Positions 34,138-42,629 of a stretch of DNA of 64,000 bases are shown here, piece after piece; position 1 is the stretch's first letter, and each line of letters begins with the position of its first letter. The notes beneath the pieces were generated by a model. It saw only the letters and a list, made by a program, of their open reading frames with translations. It was not told the DNA's origin and searched no databases. The stretch is from Candidatus Saccharimonadota bacterium (GTDB lineage: Bacteria; Patescibacteriota; Saccharimonadia; Saccharimonadales; Saccharimonadaceae): assembly GCA_905365145.1 (NCBI GenBank), contig CAJPIO010000002.1, forward strand, positions 127,588 through 191,587, given 5' to 3'. The position numbers and the translations under genes were made by a program.

Positions 34138-34143
34138 ACTATA
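34138..34143 (-). promoter_or_regulatory. -10 box of the LexA-like gene
   Basis: TATAGT on the minus strand lies six bases before ATG 34131 and overlaps the stop codon of the ligase gene. Confidence 0.55.
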
Positions 34144-35473
34144 ACGAATCAACCAGCTCCCGGTCAAACGGTCGTACCACTATCAGCGCCGACAAGCCCC
34201 ACCAAACTAGTGCTATTACATCATCAGCAAATACTGGCAAGAACAAACTAGCGATACTCAGGCCAATTCCAGACAAAAACATACCAAGCGCTAACCAATC
34301 GTTCCGCTGTCGCCATAACCGCCGCAAAACGACAATCATAATCATCAAGTAAATCGCCAAGCCCAACCAACCAGCTTCGTGCACGATAAATAAATATTGG
34401 TTCTCGATAATCACCCCTGAATCGCCTAATAACGATGCCGACCCAGTACTGCCAATACCAGCACCGAATGGCTGCTGTGCTGCCTTGATGACGCCATCAC
34501 GTAGCGACGAAAGGTGGTCATCATTTGAGGTTCTAGCAGAACCTGTGGCAGGATTATCATGCAAAATCACATTATGCATAAAGCTGGTATCGTGCAGCAA
34601 ATAAGCTCCGCCCGCAATTACAATTAAAACTCCCCCAGCAATCGATATCCAAGCTTTTTTAGGTAATTTCCGGCCATATTGATGAGCAAAAAGCCCGCCT
34701 AACGCTGCTAGAGTCCCCAGAATCGCCGCCCGCGAATAACTAATGTAAAGGGCTATACTAGAACTAACGGCTGCCAAAACGCCGTAGACGCGCAACTTAG
34801 CGCTATCCCGCCATTTTGCCGCCAAAAATACCGACGCCAACACCAATCCGCCAAGCGCGTACGCTCCTAGCGGATTCGGCCCGCGCAGCGTGCTGCCAAA
34901 GCGCACATAAGCCTCGTTTGAATCAACCGTCATATACGGTACGATCGTTGTCTGGCTGTAACCGAATATTGTCAAGAAATCCCGCGGCAAAGCCAATTGC
35001 AAACAAGCAAACCCAATAATTACCGCCGCTGCCGCCAGCATACATTTCAACAAAATTTGCCGATAGCGCGGATAGAGATAAATAAAACCATACATCGTCG
35101 CCGCCATTAGACCCCAGCGCAAATCAATTACCAGGCCAGCAATCACAGTTGCCGCTGAATTACCCGCAGCCAGCGATATTCCTGCTAAAACTAAATGCCA
35201 CAGCGCAAAACCAGCAATCAACCATAGCAACTTATCGCGCAGCCAAAATCGCCAAGCATGGCGCCGCCAACCCAGGATAATCACCAGAACAAAAGCTACC
35301 ATTAACAGTACTTCTTTCCATGCTTTGGCATACAGCGCAACCAGCGGCCAATGCGTACTCGCCAAAACCGTCAACGGCGTATGAATTGCCAAACCTAGCA
35401 TAATCGCAGCCAACAGCACCAGCGTTACCGAAGCTAGCCGACGCTCCAAATTATCGGTGTTGAGATTGCTCAT
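34139..35473 (-). CDS. O-antigen ligase/polymerase-like membrane protein
   Basis: The 444-aa protein has about 11-12 membrane helices. A large extracytoplasmic loop lies in the C-terminal half (about residues 300-375, with a GAGIGSTGSASLLGDSG stretch). This is the layout of the Wzy_C/WaaL family that joins or polymerises lipid-linked glycans. In this cell type the acceptor would be a wall polymer or lipid, not LPS. ATG 35473 is chosen from its -10 box (TATAAT, seven bases upstream). It is divergent from the initiating sugar transferase gene. Confidence 0.75.
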   Translation of the reverse strand: MSNLNTDNLERRLASVTLVLLAAIMLGLAIHTPLTVLASTHWPLVALYAKAWKEVLLMVAFVLVIILGWRRHAWRFWLRDKLLWLIAGFALWHLVLAGISLAAGNSAATVIAGLVIDLRWGLMAATMYGFIYLYPRYRQILLKCMLAAAAVIIGFACLQLALPRDFLTIFGYSQTTIVPYMTVDSNEAYVRFGSTLRGPNPLGAYALGGLVLASVFLAAKWRDSAKLRVYGVLAAVSSSIALYISYSRAAILGTLAALGGLFAHQYGRKLPKKAWISIAGGVLIVIAGGAYLLHDTSFMHNVILHDNPATGSARTSNDDHLSSLRDGVIKAAQQPFGAGIGSTGSASLLGDSGVIIENQYLFIVHEAGWLGLAIYLMIMIVVLRRLWRQRNDWLALGMFLSGIGLSIASLFLPVFADDVIALVWWGLSALIVVRPFDRELVDSL

Positions 35474-35480
35474 GCTATCT

Positions 35481-35503
35481 ATTATAACGAAAGTTGTTAT
35501 AAT
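35481..35503. promoter_or_regulatory. Symmetric bidirectional promoter
   Basis: ATTATAAC (35481-35488) and GTTATAAT (35496-35503) form a perfect inverted repeat with a 7-bp spacer. Each arm contains a TATAAT for one of the divergent genes starting at 35473 (minus) and 35512 (plus). The start codons are only 38 bp apart. Confidence 0.65.
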
Positions 35504-35511
35504 GAAGACAA

Positions 35512-36948
35512 ATGCCATCTCATAACACCAAGTCTTACAGCCTAATCCTGATGGCGGCCGACGCGATTGTGCTGGCAATTGTTTTTGCCGCAGCCTATTA
35601 TATTCGCACTCAAGTCGACCAGCGCGTACTCTTACACATTGTTTACGCCTACGAATATATCATCGGCTTTGCCGTGATTACTCCGGTGTGGATACTGATT
35701 TTCGCTTCGCTCGGATTGTATAGTCCGAGCATTTATAACCGCCGCCTCGTCGAATGGAGCCGTATAACACTCGGCACTTTCATTGGTATACTGCTGGTGA
35801 TTGGCTGGGAATACTTCACTAGTATGCATATTTTTCCGGCCAGGCTAGTTGCTCTTTACGTTTTAATCGGCTCAACGATTGCCATTATTTTGGTACGCGA
35901 AATAATCCGCACTATTCGCAACGAGTTATACCGCTACGGACACGGCGTCAGTCGAGTGTTGGTAATCGGCAATTCTGATGCGACGACCGATATTGCGATG
36001 TCCCTCGGCTCCACCCACAAATCTGGTTATCAAATTGTAGCCTTCGCCGGGCCAGCAAAATTGTTGCCGCCGCATCTCGGTATCGTTCATTACGGCCGCG
36101 TCGAGACAGCACTCAAAGATATCAAAAAACTTAACATTAGTACTATAATTCAAACCGACCTTTATGCCAGCGAAGATCGCAATCACCAAATTTTAAGCGC
36201 CGCGCAAATTGCTCACATTCAATATAATTTCATCCCTGGTGAGCCAGAATTTTATACTGGTAAAAACACCGTCGATGTCTTTCTCGGCTATCCAATGATT
36301 ACCGTCAGCCAAACACCACTCATCGGCTGGGGAGCAATTGCCAAGCGGTTATTCGACTTAGTAGCCGTTATTATTACTTTGCCGCTCTGGGGATCAATGA
36401 TAATAATAATCGCGTTGCTGCAAAAGATTTGCAATCCCGGACCGATTTTTTACCGTTCTAAGCGCTTGAGCCGTTTTTCGAAACCGATTCGCCTTTATAA
36501 GTTCCGCACCATGGGTGCTCAGTACGGCAAAAAGGACGCCAGTATCGAGTTTGAGGAAATGAATCGGCCTGATTTGGCCGCCGAATACCGGCGCGATCAC
36601 AAAGTCGCCGATGATCCGCGGATTACTTGGTTTGGCAAGTTCTTGCGTAATACTTCGCTTGATGAATTTCCGCAGTTTATCAACGTGCTGCTAGGCGATT
36701 TAAGCTTAGTCGGGCCGCGGCCAATTCTGCCGCAAGAAGTTAAATTCAGCAAAAATCGTACAGCGTTATTACATAGTGTCAAGTCTGGAGTAACTGGATT
36801 GTGGCAAGTCTCGGGCCGCAGCAACTTGAGCTTTGACGAACGGATTGAACTTGAGCTTTATTACGCTCAAAACTGGAGCTTTTGGCTAGACTTGCGGATA
36901 CTTTTCAAAACAATCGGTGTTGTACTACACAAAACGGGAGCGAGATAA
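35512..36948 (+). CDS. Polyprenyl-phosphate phosphoglycosyltransferase (WcaJ/WbaP-like)
   Basis: The 478-aa protein has four or five N-terminal membrane helices, a central Rossmann-like domain (about 140-250), a re-entrant helix near 285 and the catalytic sugar-transferase domain. That domain contains YKFRTM, DPRITWFGKFLRNTSLDE and LVGPRPILP. It transfers a sugar phosphate to undecaprenyl phosphate, the first step of surface glycan assembly. Its stop overlaps the start of the next glycosyltransferase (TAATG). Confidence 0.9.
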   Translation: MPSHNTKSYSLILMAADAIVLAIVFAAAYYIRTQVDQRVLLHIVYAYEYIIGFAVITPVWILIFASLGLYSPSIYNRRLVEWSRITLGTFIGILLVIGWEYFTSMHIFPARLVALYVLIGSTIAIILVREIIRTIRNELYRYGHGVSRVLVIGNSDATTDIAMSLGSTHKSGYQIVAFAGPAKLLPPHLGIVHYGRVETALKDIKKLNISTIIQTDLYASEDRNHQILSAAQIAHIQYNFIPGEPEFYTGKNTVDVFLGYPMITVSQTPLIGWGAIAKRLFDLVAVIITLPLWGSMIIIIALLQKICNPGPIFYRSKRLSRFSKPIRLYKFRTMGAQYGKKDASIEFEEMNRPDLAAEYRRDHKVADDPRITWFGKFLRNTSLDEFPQFINVLLGDLSLVGPRPILPQEVKFSKNRTALLHSVKSGVTGLWQVSGRSNLSFDERIELELYYAQNWSFWLDLRILFKTIGVVLHKTGAR

Positions 36949-38066
36949 TGAAGCGTCCGCGCATTGCAATTGTTTGCGACTTCTTGACAGCGATGGGCGG
37001 TGCCGAAAATGTCGTGCTAGCCATGCACGAAGCTTTTCCTGACGCGCCAATTTATACGGCAATATATAATCCCGACAAGGTTCCGGCTTTTGCTAAACTT
37101 GATATTCGTACCTCGAAACTACAAAAAATACCGCTGCGGCTGCGTAATTATTACAAACTTTTTCCGACGCTAGCAGTTAAAGCAATGCGCCAGCTCGATC
37201 TTAGTGAATTTGATATTATTTTGACTAGTTCGTACCTGCACGGCCACCAAGTTACTAAAGCACGACCCAGCCAAGTTATTATCAATTATTGCCATACGCC
37301 GCCGCGCTACTACTGGAGCCACTACGACGAATACCGCCGCGACCCTGGCTACGGTAAGCTTAATCCGTTTATTCGCCTGCTGATGCCGCTGCTAGTACCG
37401 CATCAGCGCCAGCTTGACCTGGAGGCGGCTAAACAAGTTGATGTCTTCATCGCCAACTCTACCGAAACGCAGAAACGCATCAAAAAACATTACGGCCGCA
37501 GCAGTACCGTAATTCATCCGCCAGTCGAAACTAGCCGTTTTACACCTGCTCGCAAACGAGGCGACCACTACGTGACCATCGGCCGCCAACTACCTTATAA
37601 GCGCTACGATTTAGCCGTCAAAGCCGCTACCAAACTCAACAAAAAACTGATTGTTTTTGGCAACGGGCCAGCTCACGACCAGCTAGTCAAGCTTGCCGGC
37701 CCAACCGTCGAATTCCGCACCGACCGCTTCGGCGATGCTAGCGATGCCGAATACGAGAAAGCTATCACAACTGCGCGCGGCTTTATTTATCCTGCCGAGG
37801 AGGATTTCGGTATTGTCAGCGTCGAAGCATTGGCAGCCGGCGCACCCGTTATCGGCCTGGCACGCGGCGGCACCACTGATATAGTCACGTCGCCTGATAT
37901 CGGCACGCTATTTCAACATCAAACCGTCGACGACATTGTAAAAGCCATCAAAATCGCCGAACAAACCCGCTTTTATCCGAGCAAACTCGCCCGCACCGCT
38001 AAACGCTTCGACAAAGGCCTTTTCTTGACTAAGATTAAAAAGGTTATTCGCGATAGCATTTCTTAA
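36948..38066 (+). CDS. GT4-family glycosyltransferase
   Basis: The 372-aa GT-B enzyme begins RPRIAIVCDFLTAMGGAE. It carries the C-terminal nucleotide-sugar site EEDFGIVSVEALAAGAPVI with the E-x7-E pattern. It resembles mannosyl/rhamnosyltransferases that add the second sugars to lipid-linked glycans. ATG 36948 overlaps the previous stop, so it is coupled to the initiating transferase. Donor and acceptor are unknown. Confidence 0.85.
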   Translation: MKRPRIAIVCDFLTAMGGAENVVLAMHEAFPDAPIYTAIYNPDKVPAFAKLDIRTSKLQKIPLRLRNYYKLFPTLAVKAMRQLDLSEFDIILTSSYLHGHQVTKARPSQVIINYCHTPPRYYWSHYDEYRRDPGYGKLNPFIRLLMPLLVPHQRQLDLEAAKQVDVFIANSTETQKRIKKHYGRSSTVIHPPVETSRFTPARKRGDHYVTIGRQLPYKRYDLAVKAATKLNKKLIVFGNGPAHDQLVKLAGPTVEFRTDRFGDASDAEYEKAITTARGFIYPAEEDFGIVSVEALAAGAPVIGLARGGTTDIVTSPDIGTLFQHQTVDDIVKAIKIAEQTRFYPSKLARTAKRFDKGLFLTKIKKVIRDSIS

Positions 38067-38085
38067 TTAACTATTTGTTTTCGAG

Positions 38086-38091
38086 TATAAT
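38086..38091 (+). promoter_or_regulatory. -10 box of galE
   Basis: TATAAT is followed by six bases and the ATG at 38098, giving a leaderless arrangement. Confidence 0.6.
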
Positions 38092-38097
38092 AAAACT

Positions 38098-39114
38098 ATG
38101 AAAACAATTTTAGTCACTGGCGGCGCAGGTTATATTGGCAGCCACACGCTGATCGAGCTTATCAATAATAATTTTGAAGTGGTGGTAATCGATAACTTAG
38201 CCAATTCTAGCCGTGAGAGTTTGCGACGCGTCGAACAGATCACTGGGCACGAAATCCCTTTTATTGAAGCGGACGTCCGCGACCAATCAGCACTTAGTGA
38301 TATTTTTACAACATACGATATAGATTCAGTAATTCATTTTGCTGGACTAAAGGCTGTCGGTGAATCAGTCGCCAAACCGCTAGAATATTACGATAATAAC
38401 CTCGTCTCGACTCTAGCACTGCTTGAAGCGATGCGAAAATATAGCGTTAAGCAATTGGTCTTTTCAAGTTCAGCAACTGTTTACGGCAGTCCTAGCGAGC
38501 TGCCACTGCGCGAAACTTCGACAGTCGGCGTAGGTTTAACCAATCCTTATGGCAAGACTAAATACATGATCGAGCAAATCATACAGGACTACTGCGCGGC
38601 CAATCCAGCTTTTGAAGCAACAATCTTGCGTTATTTCAACCCGATCGGCGCTCATCAATCAGGTCAAATCGGCGAAGATCCAAACGGCATTCCGAATAAT
38701 TTATTGCCTTATGTTGCCCAAGTTGCTGTCGGCAAACTGCAAAGCGTCGGTGTTTTCGGAGACGATTACGACACGCCAGACGGCACGGGTGTGCGCGATT
38801 ATATTCACGTCGTAGACTTGGCGCGCGGCCACGTCGCCGCTCTACAGCACATGAAAGCTGGAGCTAGTATTTATAATCTCGGCACTGGAAGCGGCACATC
38901 GGTGTTAGAAATTATCAAAGCATTTAGCAAAGCTTGCGGGCGTGACTTGCCATATGAAATCAAACCGCGGCGAGCCGGCGATATCGCTGCTTGCTACGCT
39001 GACTGCAGCAAAGCTGAGCACGAACTAGGCTGGCGAGCCGAATTAAGTATTGAACAGGCTTGTGTTGATAGCTGGCGCTGGCAATCTCAGAATCCAAACG
39101 GTTTTTCTGAATAG
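38098..39114 (+). CDS. galE: UDP-glucose 4-epimerase
   Basis: The 338-aa extended SDR enzyme has the NAD motif GGAGYIGSH (about residues 7-15), SSSATVYG (about 122-129) and the catalytic YGKTK (Tyr-x3-Lys, about 148-152). It interconverts UDP-glucose and UDP-galactose (possibly also the N-acetyl forms) as glycan precursors. Length and motifs match GalE throughout. Confidence 0.92.
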   Translation: MKTILVTGGAGYIGSHTLIELINNNFEVVVIDNLANSSRESLRRVEQITGHEIPFIEADVRDQSALSDIFTTYDIDSVIHFAGLKAVGESVAKPLEYYDNNLVSTLALLEAMRKYSVKQLVFSSSATVYGSPSELPLRETSTVGVGLTNPYGKTKYMIEQIIQDYCAANPAFEATILRYFNPIGAHQSGQIGEDPNGIPNNLLPYVAQVAVGKLQSVGVFGDDYDTPDGTGVRDYIHVVDLARGHVAALQHMKAGASIYNLGTGSGTSVLEIIKAFSKACGRDLPYEIKPRRAGDIAACYADCSKAEHELGWRAELSIEQACVDSWRWQSQNPNGFSE

Positions 39115-39177
39115 TAGCTGTGGCGCTTTGCTTAACAACAAACCAATAACAACTTGTTTCTTCTAACCCGCGTTTGC

Positions 39178-39609
39178 CTACTCTTTGCCTGTCGCTTGAT
39201 TGATTCGTGTCGACGAATCCGGCTTGCCTTTACCGGCATCAAACCGCATCTGTATGTTGTGCTTTTTACAAATATCTGCTTCGGGAATAGCTTTTTCGGT
39301 ATCGCGATCACCGCCGTTAGCAAAAATTAGCTCATCGCCCGGGTATTGGCCGGCAACCATTTCTAGCGACTTAATTTGTGTTGGGTCCTCATCGATTGAC
39401 AAGATTACCTGATCAACACCTTTCAGCGCTCGCATTAACCGCAACCGATTACTTTCGTCCAAGATAATCTTGCCTTTTTTGAGCAGCTGCTGCTTATCAT
39501 TATTAACAATTACTATAAGTTTATCGCCCATAGCCGCTGCCGCCTCAATCATATCCAGGTGTCCGCCGTGCAGCGGGTTAAAATAGCCGCTAACAATTAC
39601 TATTTTCAT
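39178..39609 (-). CDS. Cytidylyltransferase-like nucleotidyltransferase (TagD/RfaE type)
   Basis: The 143-aa protein has the nucleotidyltransferase motif GYFNPLHGGHLDMIE (HxGH, about residues 8-22). The second signature ISIDEDPTQ stands near 70. It activates a phosphorylated sugar, alcohol or cofactor precursor with a nucleotide. Glycerol-phosphate or a heptose-like substrate is possible given the polysaccharide setting. It is on the strand opposite to its neighbours. Confidence 0.75.
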   Translation of the reverse strand: MKIVIVSGYFNPLHGGHLDMIEAAAAMGDKLIVIVNNDKQQLLKKGKIILDESNRLRLMRALKGVDQVILSIDEDPTQIKSLEMVAGQYPGDELIFANGGDRDTEKAIPEADICKKHNIQMRFDAGKGKPDSSTRINQATGKE

Positions 39610-39639
39610 AATCCTCCTCTGTCGATTACTTATTATACC

Positions 39640-39648
39640 TGATATACT
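39640..39648 (+). promoter_or_regulatory. Extended -10 promoter of the rmlB operon
   Basis: TGATATACT (TGn plus TATACT) is followed by six bases and the ATG at 39655. Confidence 0.6.
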
Positions 39649-39654
39649 ATACTT

Positions 39655-40665
39655 ATGACAAAGATGCTAGTCACGGGAGGCGCGGGATTCATTGGCTCGA
39701 ATTTTGTGCATTATACCGTCAAACACAAGCCAGAATACGATATCACTGTTATCGACAAGCTTACTTATGCGGGAAACCGCGCCAATTTACAGCCAGTAGC
39801 TGACCAGATCAATTTCGTAGAAGGCGATATTTGCGACGCCGCGTTGATGGACAAATTAGTCGCTGAAAATGACGTTGTGGTGCATTTTGCCGCTGAAAGC
39901 CACAATGACAATTCTCTGCGCAATCCCTGGCCATTTGTCGAAACCAACGTGGTCGGCACCTACACCATTCTTGAGGCTATCCGCAAGCACGGCAAGCGCC
40001 TACATCATATCTCGACCGACGAAGTATTTGGTGACTTAGAGCTCGACGATTCAAACCGCTTCACCGAAGACACCCCGTACAATCCATCCAGTCCCTACTC
40101 CAGCACCAAAGCTTCCAGCGACATGCTAGTACGCGCCTGGATTCGCAGCTTCGGCATCAAAGCGACAATTTCCAATTGTTCAAACAATTACGGTCCATAC
40201 CAACACATCGAAAAGTTCATTCCGCGCCAAATCACCAATATTTTGAGCGATATCAAGCCCAAATTGTACGGCACCGGCGAACAGGTCCGCGACTGGATTC
40301 ACGTTGATGATCACAACTCGGCCGTTCACCTCATCTTGGAAAAAGGCGAGCTGGGTGAGACTTACATCATCGGCGCCGACAACGACCACGTCAATAACAA
40401 GATGGTGATTGAACTGATTTGCGAGCTGATGGGCAAAGGTAAAGATTGGTACGAGCACGTCAACGATCGCCCAGGTCACGACATGCGCTACGCCATGAAT
40501 TCCAGCAAGTTGCGCCGCCTAGGATGGCAGCCACAATACACTGATAACCAAACTGGCATGCACGACGGCCTAATGCAAACTATTGACTGGTACCGGGAGC
40601 ACGAAGATTGGTGGAAAGCACAAAAAGAAGCGGTTGAGGCAGCCTACGCAAAACAGGGACAATAA
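39655..40665 (+). CDS. rmlB: dTDP-glucose 4,6-dehydratase
   Basis: The 336-aa SDR enzyme performs the second step of dTDP-L-rhamnose synthesis. NAD binding is by GGAGFIGSNF (about 7-16). The catalytic STDEVFGDL (about 121-129) and YSSTKASSD (Tyr-x3-Lys, about 147-155) are present. It heads a tight operon rmlB-nudix-rmlC-rmlD. Confidence 0.95.
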   Translation: MTKMLVTGGAGFIGSNFVHYTVKHKPEYDITVIDKLTYAGNRANLQPVADQINFVEGDICDAALMDKLVAENDVVVHFAAESHNDNSLRNPWPFVETNVVGTYTILEAIRKHGKRLHHISTDEVFGDLELDDSNRFTEDTPYNPSSPYSSTKASSDMLVRAWIRSFGIKATISNCSNNYGPYQHIEKFIPRQITNILSDIKPKLYGTGEQVRDWIHVDDHNSAVHLILEKGELGETYIIGADNDHVNNKMVIELICELMGKGKDWYEHVNDRPGHDMRYAMNSSKLRRLGWQPQYTDNQTGMHDGLMQTIDWYREHEDWWKAQKEAVEAAYAKQGQ

Positions 40666-40667
40666 TC

Positions 40668-41216
40668 GTGGACGAAGCACCGTCAAAAACTCAGGTTAGC
40701 GGCAAGATTGTGTACCAAAACCCATGGATTACCGTCCGCGAAGACCAAACACGCGACCTCGCGGGCAATTTGGGAGTATATAGTTACATGGAATCGCGCG
40801 ACTCGTGCATGGTTGTGGCAGTTGACGACAAAGAGCGAATCTATTTTGTCAGAGGATTTCGTTATCCATCGCAGAGTTTTGGCTGGGAATTACCTGGCGG
40901 TGGAGGCGATAATGAAGATCTGCTAGAAGCCTCAAAGCGCGAACTTGAGGAAGAGACCGGTATCATCGCTCAGTCCTGGCAGAAACTGGGTGAAGCGTAT
41001 GTCTGCAATGGCCTATTGACAGAGAAAATGGCCGTTTGCCTAGCCCAAAAACTAAGCTTCACTGGCCAGCGCGAACAAAGCGATGAAGTGTTTAGCGATA
41101 TGCGGTTTTTCACGCTTGATGAAATCGACGATTTGATTCGAGACGGTGAAATTAATGATTGCCAAACTCTGGCAGGACTACATTATTATCAACTATGGCG
41201 AAAGGACAATCTATGA
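40668..41216 (+). CDS. NUDIX hydrolase within the rml operon
   Basis: The 182-aa protein has a complete Nudix box (GGGGDNEDLLEASKRELEEE, about residues 84-103). It resembles ADP-ribose/ADP-sugar pyrophosphatases. It starts with GTG two bases after rmlB and overlaps rmlC by four bases, so it is translated with the rhamnose genes. It may trim nucleotide sugars or nucleotides in this pathway; the substrate is not known. Confidence 0.8.
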   Translation: MDEAPSKTQVSGKIVYQNPWITVREDQTRDLAGNLGVYSYMESRDSCMVVAVDDKERIYFVRGFRYPSQSFGWELPGGGGDNEDLLEASKRELEEETGIIAQSWQKLGEAYVCNGLLTEKMAVCLAQKLSFTGQREQSDEVFSDMRFFTLDEIDDLIRDGEINDCQTLAGLHYYQLWRKDNL

Positions 41217-41782
41217 ACTTCGATCCAAACGACTACAATGAACTGACCGTCACCGAATCACCCATCCCCGGGCTATTCGTCGTCAAACTGCCCGTCCACG
41301 GCGACAACCGCGGCTGGTTCAAAGAAAACTACCAAAAAGAAAAAATGGAAGCACTGGGACTACCGTCATTTACCATCGTGCAGAACAACATTAGCTTTAA
41401 CGATAAAGCTGGCGTCACTCGCGGCCTACACGCCGAGCCGTGGAATAAGTTCATCTCCACCGCTAACGGCCGGGTGTTCGGTGCGTGGTGTGATTTGCGT
41501 AAAGGCGACAGCTTCGGTCGAGTTTTCACGCACGAAATCAATCCTGGCACGGCAATTTTCGTACCAAAAGGCGTCGCTAATGGCTATCAGGCGCTTGATA
41601 ACAACATCGCCTACACTTACCTGGTTGACGCACACTGGTCGCCAGACGCAAAGTACACCTTTGTCAATCTGTTTGACCCAGCACTCGGCATCGACTGGCC
41701 GATCAGTAAAGACCAAGCGATTATTTCCGAAAAGGACGCCGCTCACCCGCTACTTAACAATGTCATTCCGATGGAGGTTTGA
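41213..41782 (+). CDS. rmlC: dTDP-4-dehydrorhamnose 3,5-epimerase
   Basis: The 189-aa cupin enzyme has HGDNRGWFKENYQ near the start, the catalytic-region motif TRGLHAEPWNKF (His base) and the GVANGYQAL / YLVDAHWSP segment. It is the third step of dTDP-L-rhamnose synthesis. ATG 41213 is chosen because it overlaps the preceding stop (ATGA); an in-frame ATG lies at 41195. The sequence is of the bifunctional-type, slightly divergent RmlC group. Confidence 0.88.
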   Translation: MNFDPNDYNELTVTESPIPGLFVVKLPVHGDNRGWFKENYQKEKMEALGLPSFTIVQNNISFNDKAGVTRGLHAEPWNKFISTANGRVFGAWCDLRKGDSFGRVFTHEINPGTAIFVPKGVANGYQALDNNIAYTYLVDAHWSPDAKYTFVNLFDPALGIDWPISKDQAIISEKDAAHPLLNNVIPMEV

Positions 41783-42624
41783 TGGACGATAAGGCAATAG
41801 TTATCACTGGCGCTAACGGGCAAGTCGGCCGAGCACTACAAAAAGTTTACCCTCAGGCACTAGCCCTGGATCGCGAACAACTCGATATCACTAACCAAAA
41901 GGCAATCAATGAGTTTAACTGGGATAATGTCAAAGTAATTATTAACGCTGCCGCCTGGACCGACGTTGATGGCGCAGAGAACCCCAGCAATTATGACCTA
42001 GTTAAAGCAGTTAACGTTGACGCGACTCGCTATCTAGCGACAGCTGCTAACCAGCACGACTTGACTTTTGTAGCGTTCTCGTCTGATTACGTTTTCGACG
42101 GTTCCCAACCAATCCACAACGAAGACGAACCTTTTTCTCCACTTAACGTTTATGGCAAAACTAAAGCTGATGGTGATCGAGTCGCCACTACAACAACCAA
42201 GCACTACATTATTCGCACCTCTTGGGTAATCGGCGACGGCAGAAACTTTGTCAGCATCATGCAGGATCTAGCAGCACGAGGCATCAGACCCTCAGTCGTC
42301 AACGACCAGATTGGCCGCCTAACTTTTACCGATACTTTGGCGCGTGGTATTAAACATCTACTAGAAACGAATGCACCGTACGGCACATATAATCTAACTA
42401 ATGAAGGTCAACCAGCCAGTTGGGCGGAAATTGCCAAAATCGTCTTTGAAAAATCAGGCAAATCACCTTCAGACGTACAGCCAATTTCTACTGCTGAATA
42501 TTTCACTGATAAACCAAACACTGCCAAGCGACCACTGCAAAGCACCCTAGATCTAACGAAAATTGAAAAAACTGGATTCATACCAGAAGATTGGCGCGAT
42601 AAATTAGATAAACTGTTTGGTTAG
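41782..42624 (+). CDS. rmlD: dTDP-4-dehydrorhamnose reductase
   Basis: The 280-aa SDR enzyme has the NADPH motif GANGQVGRAL (about 9-18), SSDYVFDG (about 98-105) and YGKTKADGD (Tyr-x3-Lys, about 122-130). It completes dTDP-L-rhamnose. GGAGG precedes the ATG, which overlaps the rmlC stop (TGATG). A second copy lies at 47734-48591. Confidence 0.92.
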   Translation: MDDKAIVITGANGQVGRALQKVYPQALALDREQLDITNQKAINEFNWDNVKVIINAAAWTDVDGAENPSNYDLVKAVNVDATRYLATAANQHDLTFVAFSSDYVFDGSQPIHNEDEPFSPLNVYGKTKADGDRVATTTTKHYIIRTSWVIGDGRNFVSIMQDLAARGIRPSVVNDQIGRLTFTDTLARGIKHLLETNAPYGTYNLTNEGQPASWAEIAKIVFEKSGKSPSDVQPISTAEYFTDKPNTAKRPLQSTLDLTKIEKTGFIPEDWRDKLDKLFG

Positions 42625-42629
42625 ATTAT

